Shown piece by piece: positions 36,174 to 47,174 of a DNA stretch of 64,000 nt; the first letter of the stretch is position 1; each line of letters begins with the position of its first letter. The stretch is taken from positions 1,624,501 through 1,688,500 of the forward strand of contig OZ024848.1 in the NCBI GenBank assembly GCA_964017145.1, given 5' to 3'. The stretch comes from Agrocybe praecox (taxonomy: Eukaryota; Basidiomycota; Agaricomycetes; Agaricales; Agrocybaceae). The position numbers and the translations under genes are program-made. The notes beneath the pieces are model-generated. The model ran no database searches. It was not told where the DNA came from and saw nothing but the letters and a program-made list of their open reading frames with translations.

Positions 36174-37125
36174 TGTTGTTATGATGAGGATGATTTGATT
36201 GTTGATTTGGGGGTTAACGAGGATTTATGCGACGACTTGCTTTTGTGTTTTATGGTTCGTGCCCGTGTCCTGTGGTCGTAAGGTTCGTGTAGATACACGG
36301 AGATTTGTGTCGTGTGCAGTGTTGGACGTTTCGTGCTTGATGACGCAGATAGTCTGCTTTGTTATGCTGATATGATTTGATTACGAGCTAAGATGACTTG
36401 AATGCCTTGATTCGATTTGATTTGAACGCGTTGATATGAATGCTATCGGTTTCTGGAACGCGTTGAATGGCTTTCGCAGTAGCTTTCTTTCGCAATAGAA
36501 TGTAAATCGAGGCGGAAGAAGTAAAGATAAGAAGTAAAGTCGTGTCGGAGCTGTCTTCTCAGCTTGAATGTGTGTAATGACGCGTCAAATGTGTATCATG
36601 AAGCGCACAGAATGAAGAGGAAAAATCTGTGCGCTGAGTGTTCGTGAGAGTAAAAGGAGAAGAAGAGAAGGGTAAGTCAAAAAAAGACAAACAGGGCGTG
36701 GGCGCCGTAAGAGAGGCGAGAAGAAAAGCTAAAATTTGCCTGAATTGGAAGATTCAACCATTCTCACTCGAATCATGTGATCGCGTTTCGCGCGTCGTTG
36801 ATCGCCGTCATTGCCGGGCGCGATATTTATTATTGAGCGCCAGTGAGCTCGTGGTATCCATCTTCACCAATTTGGCGACAACTGCTCAGTCGCAGCGTGA
36901 ACAGCCGATCGTGGCTAGCGTTGTCAACCTCCCTGCTCGGGCAGGGAATGGCAGCTGACTGAAGCCTCACCCACTTTCTTGTCTGTTTAAAAGACTGGCT
37001 GACATAACACCGTTGACGACGGCGACAACCTTTCTACCAGGACATAAAAAAATGCTTTCGCAACCTCTAGTAAGCAATGACCTCTTTCTTGGTCTTATTT
37101 TCTGGCGCTGAAGCAATCTCAATGA
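36174..37125. other. Promoter and intergenic region
   Basis: Divergent flank between the SAP gene and the kinase-like pseudogene. It contains repeated TTTGATTTGA and ACGCGTTGA-like words around 36370-36470, and CGATCGTGGC-type GC-rich sequence near 36780-36960. No gene was supported; the 106-codon frame at 36638 has no domain. Confidence 0.35.
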
Positions 37126-38044
37126 CAGGAAACGAACTCGGTAAACACACTTATCCTTACCAAACTACCTTCACATTCCCACAAACCAATAACTCTTTTT
37201 CGACGAACGCCCAGTGCCTCCAAAGGTTTTCACACCATCCAGCCTTCTGTACTCCCAAATGGACCTCCGGAGCGCCTTCCATCTACTCTGCCACCACCAA
37301 GTAATTTCGTATTGACGATATCCCTCGAAGACATGATAGGCGACGGGAGATGCGGAAGGATATTTACCACTTCGTTATTGCACTTGCATTCAGGTCCAGA
37401 AGCGCCCAGCGTTATAAATAACCCAGGTCTTCCTTACTTGCCCTCTCTGGTAATCAAAGTTGCGGACGAATCACGCGTGGATGACTTGGCGAATGAAGCA
37501 TCGATGTATGACGAAATGGAAAGCCTGCAAGGAGTTGTCATCCCGAGATGTTATGGATGGTTCGAAGCGCAACTGAAGGACGATTCCGTGCAAGAAGATG
37601 GAAGTAGTTGTGAGGTAAGGAAAAGAACCTTGTCAGTCCTCCTCCTCGAGCGAGTAGGGGGACATTTACCACTCGGTGAACCTCTCCCAGACCGGTCCGT
37701 AGATTCATTCATCTTTCCTTACCTGTTGACAGAAAGTCAATCAACCAAAACTTAGGACCGATATATGGGCAATATTCAGCGACATCTCCCAACTCGGGAT
37801 CCATCAACCCGACATGCGGTATTCCAATATCGTCTTTGCACCTTCTTCGTCTTTTCCTACTCTACCACCCAAATTATGTCCGTACCACCACCGTATACAC
37901 ACATACCGGATCATTGATCTCGACAGGGCACGCAAGACGGACTGGACGCTTAAACAACATTACTATCACCACGTGGGGACGCTCGGAAGGTTGATAGAGG
38001 GGATGGAGGTGATGGGTCGGATACTCGAGCCTTGGGAGTATTAG
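37126..38044 (+). pseudogene. Protein-kinase-like gene with a one-base frameshift
   Basis: Open frame 37126-37755 covers a proline-rich lead-in, then the N-lobe: LEDMIGDGRCGRIFTTS (glycine loop), LPSLVIKVADE (ATP-site Lys), ANEASMYDEM (alpha-C Glu) and VVIPRCYGWFEA. The frame stops at TAG 37753-37755 because of an extra base after QSTK. The C-lobe resumes in another frame as IWAIFSDISQLGIHQPDMRY with the HxDxxxxN loop and YRIIDLDRARKTDW, ending at 38044. Motifs match the fungal-expanded kinase-like (PKL) families. No clear start codon in frame was found. Tail-to-tail with F-box/propeller copy C; the same arrangement, inverted, exists at 21.6-23.98 kb. Confidence 0.65.
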
Positions 38045-40215
38045 TGTTAGAGGGAGTATCATCCAAATCAGGGTATATCTTCTGATCATTGAAGGTCTCC
38101 TTCACCAATGGTTATGGACTTCAATTCAAACTATGGTAACATTCCGATAGCACATCATACACCCCCGCTACATGTTCAAACTTTATTTACGCTCGAGGAT
38201 CAGTGTGAAAAAGGCTCAACAAAACATACCTACCCTTCATCCCCACAAGACTGGCACCCAATTCAATTCTTTGCATCTTCCTTTGCATCTTCGTCGTACA
38301 TTCAAATAGTAATTGAACGTTTGCTCCCGTTCGAGCTACATACTACATACTTATAATTCCTTGTATATCAGAGCAAAATCTATAACCTCAAAGTGACCAT
38401 CAAAACATGCCACGAGACGGCCTGAACCAGGATCAAAATGTGGTCGTTGGATGATATTGCCCGAATATTTTGCCATTTTCGCAACCGGGACAAATTCAGG
38501 CGTCTCAACACCGGTCTCATACTCCAATAGATGGAGCTGAAGAAGGCCAGGAGAGAACTTTCCGTATAAAACCCCACGTTGGTGCGCCAGCCCATGCGCT
38601 GCGCCGTCCTTGTCAGCGCCAGTGCGAATGTAGGGGTATATCTGACTCGGAGCGGGGGTTGGCATTAGAGGCACGACAGAAACGTGGCTGGACGAAAATG
38701 GCTGATCCATGTCGGTGATGTTGATATCATACAAAACGTCAGGTGTTAAAGCCAACACGCGGATGTGATCATCGTCCCACGAAGGTAACGGAAGTGAGAG
38801 ATTTGTAGGATACTCAAGTTCATATTTCCATATTTGCCTAGCCCAGGCAGACGAAGGTGGACGTTCTGTCACGGATCTTGTGTCCGGCACTGTAGAGTAA
38901 TCAACCACCTCCACCAATTCCCAATAAACTGATATAATTTTTTGATTTCGCAAGAGATGCATCTCTCTCTGGGATCCATATGTTAGAAAGAGCGCAAAGG
39001 GTTGTATACTCAACATGCGGCGTACCCTTTTTTTCCCGATACTTGCTATGTGTTTACGAGGGAAATCCAACGATCCGTCGACAATATCCGGCCACTCTAT
39101 AACAAACGTAGCACTTGGTACATCGTGCAGACCTTTAGCAGAAAAGGCAAGGTGGCGGTCAAGAAGAGAAATCGAAACTAAATGACTTATTGTTTGTTGA
39201 TCCATCGGAATGGTTTTCACGCAAGTCGCCTTTAGCCCAATGACGTCCAACCCCTCTACAACCAATTCTATCTTCCACACCTTGATCCCGTTAAATGTTT
39301 TGTGGCGTGATTCACGGAGGTACACGGCCAAGTTAAAACTGGTCATTGGTAATGTGTTGCCGATACACATTGAAGTTTTGAGAATGTTGAGACTGCTCTC
39401 TGGTACCTGTGCAGGAACGAGTTCCTTTTCCTCTATCTGACCTTGAGATTCGAGGTCATGATACCCAATGTAGCCATCTGAGAAAATTCCAAGTAACCAG
39501 CGACCTCCAGGCACGAGATATACGGAGTCAACATAGCGATTTATGACGATTCTTTTCTGCCGAGATGGAACGCCATCATCTGTCCTCCAGGCTACCTTCG
39601 TACTTTCGTAAGCCAAAACAATATGTTCGAGTTCCTTTGACGAGTAAGCGTCCATAGGCTTCTCCAGAGCAAATGTTTTTGGGGGGCTATTATGCACAGA
39701 TTGCCAGAAAAGACTGATCCAAATAGTCTTCGTCGTTGTGATCTGGTAAAAGGTTCTACATGTCTTTATGTCTATGGTAACTAAGGTGAATCAATCAGAG
39801 CATTATACTGGAGGAACTTGCCTGTCTTGTAGAGAGAACTGCACGGTAATCCGAGTGCTTCAATGTCTCAACCAGGACCTCAGGGGGGATAGGTATTTTA
39901 TTGTAATTATTACTGGGCTCATTCTAGAAGACGTCAATCTAACAAAAGTGAGCAAAAACGGGACACTCACTGATTTAATTGAGACTTGGATCATGGCGAT
40001 CAAACTTTAACAAAGAAGGAAACCGTGAGAATCTTTTGAACCAGGTCACAAACAGTGTTGCCGCGTTCGGTCCCGAACGCATCCTTGAACACAAACCGGA
40101 CCAGAACCGTACCGAGTCGCCAACGCCTGTATGTTCGGTTCAACGTTTGCTTTTCTACCTGTAAGGAGCGAACTCAGTGGAGGGCTCACATGAGAAAGAT
40201 AAAAGGACGCAGCTC
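37636..40215 (-). repeat. Inverted-duplication block, copy C
   Basis: Reverse-complement partner of 21445-23976. It spans the kinase-like C-lobe, the spacer, the F-box/propeller gene and about 200 bp of its upstream flank, then ends in scraps of the Ras-tail repeat. Confidence 0.75.
38351..39994 (-). CDS. F-box/beta-propeller-type protein, copy C, 512 aa (intact)
   Basis: Exons are 39994-39971 (MIQVSIKS), 39923-39822 and 39763-38351. Intron 1 is 47 bp (GTGAGT..TCTAG). Intron 2 (39764-39821, 58 bp) has a GC donor in the ideal context CAG|GCAAGT. The F-box IPPEVLVETLKHSDYRAVL, TCRTFYQITTTKTIWISL and the propeller-like body match copy B almost throughout. Differences include GIGKKRVRR versus GIGKRVRR and YIRTGADKDGAA versus HVGADTDGAA. 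No stop or frameshift occurs, so copies B and C are both coding-competent. The probable role is an SCF substrate adaptor with unknown target. Confidence 0.72.
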
Positions 40216-40442
40216 TGGCGAGACATAAATTTGAACGTCTGGAAAGAACAAGTGCTGGCGGCTCTAAGACATTTAATTTTCCTTACTTCAACGACACAGA
40301 AATCGACCTATACCAGTCACTTGCCACGTAATCTAGTACGTCCTCGCCATTCTATCTTATCAGGAATGTTGAGCTCACGGTAGTATAATTCATAGACATT
40401 CAAGAATTCACGGGAAAAGAGCACAGCAGGAGATTCAATTCC
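39995..40442. other. Mosaic of unrelated repeat scraps
   Basis: 39995-40215 is the shared upstream flank of the F-box/propeller copies ending in a Ras-tail scrap. 40255-40445 matches 52985-53185 (shared CGACACAGAAATC and CAGGAGATTCAATTCCT). It then runs directly into the LRR-type fragment at 40443. No complete gene. Confidence 0.55.
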
Positions 40443-40912
40443 TTAAAGAAGTACTCCATCTTCCTCGTCACTTGAGTAAGCGGGACTGGGCGCATCCAAC
40501 ACTTCATAGACTCCCAAACATTTGAGCCTCCCTCCACCTGATGACAGCCAACTATCATGGGTCGACTTCAACGTGAACCTCATCAGCCCCAGATTCGCAC
40601 GAGCCAGCCTCTCAGCAGTCCTCGTCATATCTTCCTCATTGAATTTGTACTCCCTTGTCAACCGACACGAATATAAGGACGGCCCGGCAGCCTGTATAAC
40701 GGTGAAAAAAATCTCGCTGTATAGGGGTAAATGACGTCAATAAACATACATATGAAGTTATGTTTAAATCACTCACGATAGCGAATGTCGGCCTGGTAAA
40801 GCAGGAAACCTCGAGGTGCTTCAGCCCGGGCCTGTAAAGCACAAGATTCTCCAGCATATGCACATCGTCGTACCCATCTGCGCTGTGAAGTCCGCTGATC
40901 CACCAGCATGCT
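40443..40912 (-). pseudogene. LRR/F-box-type protein, C-terminal fragment
   Basis: Two exons, 40912-40777 and 40691-40443, are separated by an 85 bp intron (GTGAGT..ATACAG), with phase kept. They read DGYDDVHMLENLVLYRPGLK then HLEVSCFTRPTFAI, and end GGGRLKCLGVYEVLDAPSPA with an acidic tail. This is the usual C-terminal style of Agaricomycete F-box/LRR proteins. The 5' part is missing and the fragment is fused at 40913 to an isocitrate dehydrogenase fragment on the opposite strand. A related N-terminal part sits at 62304-62926. Confidence 0.55.
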
Positions 40913-41364
40913 GGATTCGAAAGTCTTGAAATGATGACCTCCGAACTCATCACCCCCGATGGCCAGGTTATCGAGAGTGAGGCCGCCCACAGAACTGTCA
41001 CCAGGCATTACCGTGACTACTAGAAGGGCAACGAGACTAGCACCAACCCCGTCGCCTCCATCTTTGCCTGGACCCGTGGCCTGCTGCACCGCGCCAAGCT
41101 CGATGACAACGAGCCCCTCCGCAAGTGCGCTTGCATTGAGGTCATCGACAAGGATGGAATCATGACCAAGGATTTGGCCCTTGCCATCCACAGAAAGAAC
41201 GTGAAGAGGGAGCACTGGGTTATCACTGATGTGTATATGGATGCAGTTAATGTACGCTCACCCCTTTCCCATCTGTATCCTCATGATCACAGTGCTGACA
41301 ATTCCCGCTTCTCTCGGCCAAGCTGCAACAGAAGCTCGCAGCAAGCTCAACTGCTAAATTGTGA
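40913..41364 (+). pseudogene. NADP-isocitrate dehydrogenase, C-terminal fragment (copy 1)
   Basis: Reads [45 protein letters not shown] and [16 protein letters not shown], the conserved C-terminal third of NADP-dependent isocitrate dehydrogenase (isocitrate + NADP+ to 2-oxoglutarate + CO2 + NADPH). Lesions are TAG at 41021-41023 in place of the Gln of HYxxxQKGNE, a short in-frame deletion after LRK, and loss of the AG acceptor of the last intron (TCG in place of CAG before GCCAAGCTGCAAC). The upstream two thirds of the enzyme are absent. Confidence 0.8.
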
Positions 41365-42385
41365 GGCCCCTCTCCTGCTTTCTTTCCTCTCTAATTTCCC
41401 CCTTTTTTGTACCTTTGGGCTTATTTTCTTTGGTCGCTCGTTGCGATTCTCTTTTTGTCTTTTCCCCCTTTCCCGCCCTTCCTTTTCGCCAATGCTCCAA
41501 CCAGCAGAGGGGTTTACTCGGCACGGCATGGACAGTTCGACTGACCTATCGCCATTTATTTATCCAGGAATTAGTCGACTAAATGCTCGACGTGTTTGAC
41601 GAAACCTGATTCGCCTGCTCCTGACAACCTGTATAAACTGACTCGCCGTGAAGGAAGGAAGGAAGGAAAAGCAGCAAGCAAGTGAACGACAAACGAAAGT
41701 GTATTGTATATGATGTATCTGTATCAGATTTAGGGTGGAGGATGTCCTGTGCGTGTTTTTTATGCTATTGTTGTTTTTAGTTAGTGAGGCGACAGTAATT
41801 ATCTTGTGGCTTTTCAAATGCATACCTCGTTATTTCTATCGTCTCCGGCGTCGGCGCGTGTGCCGCATTGACCAGGAATTTTTTTAGTATACGCTACCGT
41901 TTCGAGGAGCATATACGTCTTCCAGAGAGCAGTAGCAAAGGGTTAGTCGTGTCGTTCATGGGCAAACAATTGGGTTTTATGCATGTATGGGTATTTATAA
42001 CGGAGGTAAAGTGGAGGGTGGAATCCGAATGTCGTTCCTCCTCCGTCGTTCCGGTTCCGTGCATCAACATCTTCACACATCTTGAGCTTTCACCTGTTTT
42101 TTTCTTCCTAACATTGATTACCTCGGGTTCTCACATGTACTATAAACGAGAATCATACTACTGTAGGTGCAACAAGATTTGCTGTGTGACTCCGGGAGGG
42201 ACATTGCCAATATTAGAATATAGCCCCCATATGTCGCCCAGGATTTATTCGATGACGATTAAAATCACTGGCGGTTCGTGCATCGTGGGTGTCACAGCTA
42301 CTGTAGCATGAGCGTGCGTTCGACCGCCAAGTTAACATATATTTCTCCACGTAGTCTATTCCTAGCAACTAGAAGGAAACACATG
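41365..42385. other. IDH 3' flank and intergenic sequence
   Basis: 41365-41560 is C/T-rich 3' flank of the dehydrogenase copy, repeated at 63812-64000. The remainder to 42385 includes a GAAGGAAGGAAGGAA microsatellite near 41650 and AT-rich sequence. No gene was recognised. Confidence 0.5.
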
Positions 42386-45300
42386 CTACATATTATGAGT
42401 GTAACATTTCTCCCACTTTTCGCCAAATGCAGACCCTTCGAAGTCAACAGAACCATGCTCCCAAGGCGATATGATCAGAGTGTTGCGTGATTGGATGACT
42501 CGCAATAATTCAGAAACCCACATGAGCCTGTGCCCTTGTTCTTGGGAAGAAGTGATCCAACCGCTCCCTTGTAGTGTCCAACTCTCCTTTGTGTCCTTAT
42601 CCACGTCCCAAACACGCACAGATCCGTCCCGGGATCCAGAGACTACTCGTTTATCGTTGCAGGAAAAAGTGACTGCAGTGATACCTTCTGAATAGCCAAT
42701 TACAGTTATCTTGCCACCTTTAAGAACATCCAAAATTCGTATAAATCCGTCACTACAACCCGCGACAAGCTTCTTTCCATCGTTTGAGAGATCGACGCAT
42801 TCAAGGGAAATTTTCACATAGCTACTGAACCCATACGAGAATCTTTGGACTGTATTCAGGAGTTGACCAGATGATATATCCCAAATTTCGAACAAGGTAT
42901 CCGTGGGTCCTGTTGGAGATCGCGAACAAACTATAACTTCTTTCCCGTTTGTTGAAAATAAAGGCTCAAGTTGGAATGTGTTGCAGGTTATCTGACTGTA
43001 AATCTCCTGGCTTATATCACCTGTCGAGTAGTCTCTTAGAACAGACAAAATAAGCGATAATAGTTGATTGTTATACCTGTCAAAGCGTTATAGATGATGA
43101 TGCAGACGTTGTCCCTCGGTCCATGTACCGAGCCGCAGATGATGTATTGTTCGTCAGTTGAAAACGACAGAAAAAAAAGGAATTTGTCGATGACAATCTC
43201 TGTTTCTTTACCCGTCTGTATATTCCATATTTCCACCGTCCGAAGTTCCATTCTACTAATGGCAATCCTTTTCCCACTTCTCGACAAATGAATAACAACG
43301 GGTTTGAATCTGAGTGTTATAGGGAAATAAGATCGTTCTGTCTCGGCCAGCACCGTACCGGTTAAATGAAATATTTTATCGCCAGTTCTTGCATTCCACA
43401 CCATTACAGATTCATCCTGTAGGCGAGAAACAATGTATTCACCGTTTCTAGAGATGTTGGCGGAGAATATCATGACAGAACTCGATATTGCTTTTAGCTC
43501 GGTCCCTGCTACTGCATCCCAGATTTGAACTTTGTAATGGGTGGCCGACATGATTTTCTTGGAGTCATCTGTCATTGCAACATCTATGACCTTTGATCGT
43601 GAAGCGCTAGATGGCCTCTTAATATCCTGGGTGTCATCAATTTGTGCCAACCTGCCCCAAGACCAAACATACAAGGTCTTTTCTGACCCTGAGACTATAC
43701 GTGTACCATCTGGTGAAAACGCAACCGAGCGGACAGCATCTACAGGGGTAAAGACCTTTATTTCGGCGCCTGTTGTCCTGTCCCATACGTGCAGAGGTCC
43801 TTCCAGTGAAATAGACACGATATGTGTGCCATCAGATGAGAAGTCGAATGCTACGACTGGCTTTTTATGTGGCAATACCATCAATAAATTTCCTGTCGAT
43901 GCGTCCCACACCCGTACAGTATGATCATACGAGGATGTCACAACATGTTTTGCGTCAGGCGAAAATGCAGCCGAAGAAGTACGGCCTTTAAGTTCAAGTA
44001 CTTTCATTGCGCGACCTGTCGATATATCCCATATTTGAACAGATTCGTCAAACTCGATTAAAAACCTCTTTGCAACACTTGAAAAGGACACGGATGACCG
44101 GAAATTGTATTTGAAGGGCATCTTCACCGTGTTCCGTATGGTGCCTGTTAAAACGTCCACCACCTGCACTTGACAGTATGCATCAATAAGTTCGATCGAG
44201 ATGGCCAGAATTTGTGTTCCTTCAATTGACATTGTTGCGTAGTCGGCATCAAACCTTTTTAGTAGTCGGTAAGTAGATGTATCCCATATATGAACCATAT
44301 TGCCGGAGTGAGCCACCAGTCTCGTACCATTCCTCAAAAATTTGACATATCTGCAACGCTCAACATTCAACACACGTTGCTGTCGGCCGGTTGTGGCGTC
44401 TAACACCAATATAGCGGTTGCAGTTGCAGCCACGATTTGTGTCCCATCGATGGAGAATGTAACAGACGCGATGGATTCTCCAATTCTCCTCGTCATTAAA
44501 GGTAAGTCAATGATTCCTTTCGTATTTTTATACGTAGGAATACTCAGAAATGCATCCTTCCATGACTTTGATAGAGACGAAGTGGATTGCCATGTTGCCA
44601 ATGACGAGATGTACAAGTGCGGCGTTGAGTCGGCTGCCGGGCAGGCAATAAAGTGCATGGCAAAATTGCTGACTTCTTGAAGATCTTTTGTAAGAACTAC
44701 ACTATTATTCATCTAAAACCAAATCATCAGCTGAAGATGCATAAAAAAAAGAAACATCGGTACCTTTGATACACAGCGCCTCGCATTTTGCAACAAATAG
44801 AAACAGTCGCCACTCTTTCCAAGTAGGTTCATGACCTCGATCCAGAACAAAACACGAATTCGAAGAAAATCAGAAAGCACGTCGCAAATATGCTCGTGTT
44901 CTGCGTCCGGAGAAAAGGACAAATGATGTACCCAATGAACACATGAATATCTGAGCGTAGGAGTTATATTCTTCTCAACATTTTCACACAACTCTTCAGC
45001 GTGTTCAGAGTCCAGCAAGTATGACGATTTTATATCCCCCATGTTGAACCGCAATCCAATTTTGTTCGATTGCATAATGCGGAAACAGGCACGGGATAAA
45101 ATGCCATGTTGAGTTGCTGGGTTACACGAGAACACGAAATGCTTGTTGTCCAGGTGAAAGTCTGAGCGTGTATGATTGAAAATGAAGTCGGGAAAGGACG
45201 AGTGATACCAATAAACCCGATCGTCTCGCACGTAAAGAACGGCATGGAGGTTGTCAAGAACAATTTGTGCAACTTCAATATCAGTGTTCAGCAGGCTGGC

Positions 45301-47174
45301 GGCGACGGAGGAAGATGTTCGTTCGACAGAGCAAAGAAATGTGTAGAGAATGCTCAGACGAGCAGAGAGAAGTTCAGGATCGTCATCTAGGTTTGAAAAT
45401 GTATCGCGCATGATCTGCTGGTATAATTGGTCGATCGAGCCAAATCCAGATGAATTGGAAGAGAGGAGAGAGCCGAGCCGCTTGAGCTGCTCACTTCGAG
45501 CCAGCTTACGCCCCGTTAGAATCTTCACCACTGTCGCAGCATAGATGAAAAGGCCCGCAGCCCGTTTGTTCAATTTCTCCATTTCCGCAGTTCCGCTGAG
45601 TGTTTTTAGTTCAATGTCCAAGTATGTCTTGATATCGCGCTTTGCATCTTCCATTGGGACATTTTGAAGCTGACAAACAGCACCCGGCGGAAATGTTTTG
45701 CACAGATCGACGATATCGGGATCTGGTCTACTGGTAACCAGAAACTTCAGACCTGTGATTTTGTTCGCGTGAATCGACTCGAGAAGTTTCTTCAGAAACA
45801 AAGATCCTTTGGTATCCTCAATCTCATCTAGGGCATCAATGACTAAAAGGTAGACTGGTAGGCCATGCTGACGTTTGCGTTCCTTCCAGGGTTGAAAGAG
45901 GAACTTCTCGATTTGTTGGCCAACAGTGTGAGAGTGTACAGCCCCAGTCGTGTCCACCGCTTGTAAAGCATCCCCGAACACCATGCAATTTCGCGCGAGC
46001 TGAGAGACGATAGTAGGAACTATGCGCTGGAGATTTCGGGTTTCTTGAAATTGTCGGGAGCAAAGAAAATTGGCTCCCAGAGAGGTTGGCCGTGCTTCTG
46101 TGAATTCTTTCGTGATGGTATAAGCAATAGTCGTTTTGCCTGACCCTGCTTGACCGGTCAACCAGAAGACAGGCGGACTGCCTTCGGAGGAATCGTTGGC
46201 CCATTTCGATATTTCATTTATGATATCGACACGTGTTCCCTTGGAGCAAACTTCACGCTTCAATGCGCCTTCCCCATTGTGGACGAATCGATGATCAGCC
46301 ATCTCGGAAGGCTGTAAGTCTTTGCGAAGCTTTTTGTCCTGAAAAGTCATCAATAGGACACTCTTGTAGGGACGAGCAGATACTTACTCGATTGATGTCG
46401 TGTATTTTGTCCACCATTATCCCAGTAGCACCCGCCATAGCAACCTATGAAATATTGACCAAGCGGCAATTGAAACGAAGATAAAGTTACACACGTTGAA
46501 CCTACTTGTCGCCCCTCCAATTTTTCGGGAAATATCCTTTAGCTGATCCTTGTAGTTTTCATAGTCAAATTGATGAAATACGGTCGATTGGAGGCTGTAG
46601 TTGAGAGTCTTTATTCTGTCTAATTCCCCGCTGACTTCTCTGGACGGCGATCAGATAAAAGAAAGTATTCCATTGGTTACAAATTGCACACCTCTTGTAC
46701 TGTTCAATTGTTTGATCGACGTCACTCTGTGGATTAGATGACACCTCCATTTTCGCAAATACAGTACTGAGCAACTTCAATGTCTCTTCAAGAACCCTTT
46801 GCAGTTCATCTTTGTTATCGTTGATTTGCTGCCAGGAAGTGTTTTATCGTTAGTTAAGGGACAAGCTAGTATTTTACCAAAACATAACATACTTTCCGTA
46901 CATCCATGATGGCATTCAGTATATTGAAAGCCATCTTTACTGGATTCTCATTAATGCATTCCGCTACTTTGGGCAAGATCAACAGTGCGAATCTTCCGGA
47001 TATCTGCAAGGTTTCCAGTCGTTTCGCCTGAGTTGATGGTTGGGAAGCGCTCGAGTGTTCATTGGGCACAGCTGGTTCAGGGCCGTGAATTGAGCTGGTA
47101 GAATTGGCAGCGGAGCCTCGATGAAATAAACTCTTCAACCGTTTGTATTTCGACGGTGCTCGAGAGGAGGACAT
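42386..47174 (-). CDS. NACHT-WD40 STAND (NOD-like receptor type) protein, 1492 aa
   Basis: Seven exons: 47174-46893, 46828-46692, 46639-46495, 46444-46388, 46338-44764, 44712-43077 and 43032-42386. Introns are 44-64 bp and all phases join. Residues ~65-210 are a helical N-terminal region (AFNILNAIMDVRK, LQRVLEETLKLLSTVF) reminiscent of HeLo/MLKL-type bundles, which is an inference. The NACHT NTPase follows: Walker A GQAGSGKTT (~269-277), Walker B LLVIDALDE (~371-379) and sensor TSRPD. From ~residue 780 to the end come WD40-type repeats (AAFSPDAKHVVTSSYDHTVR, VAFSPDGTRIVSGSEKTLYV, VTFSCNDKRVVSGSRDGSVR). The tail RNTLIISPWEHGSVDFEGSA is typical of this family. Such proteins mediate ligand-triggered oligomerisation, and some control heterokaryon incompatibility. 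No lesion was seen. Confidence 0.85.
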
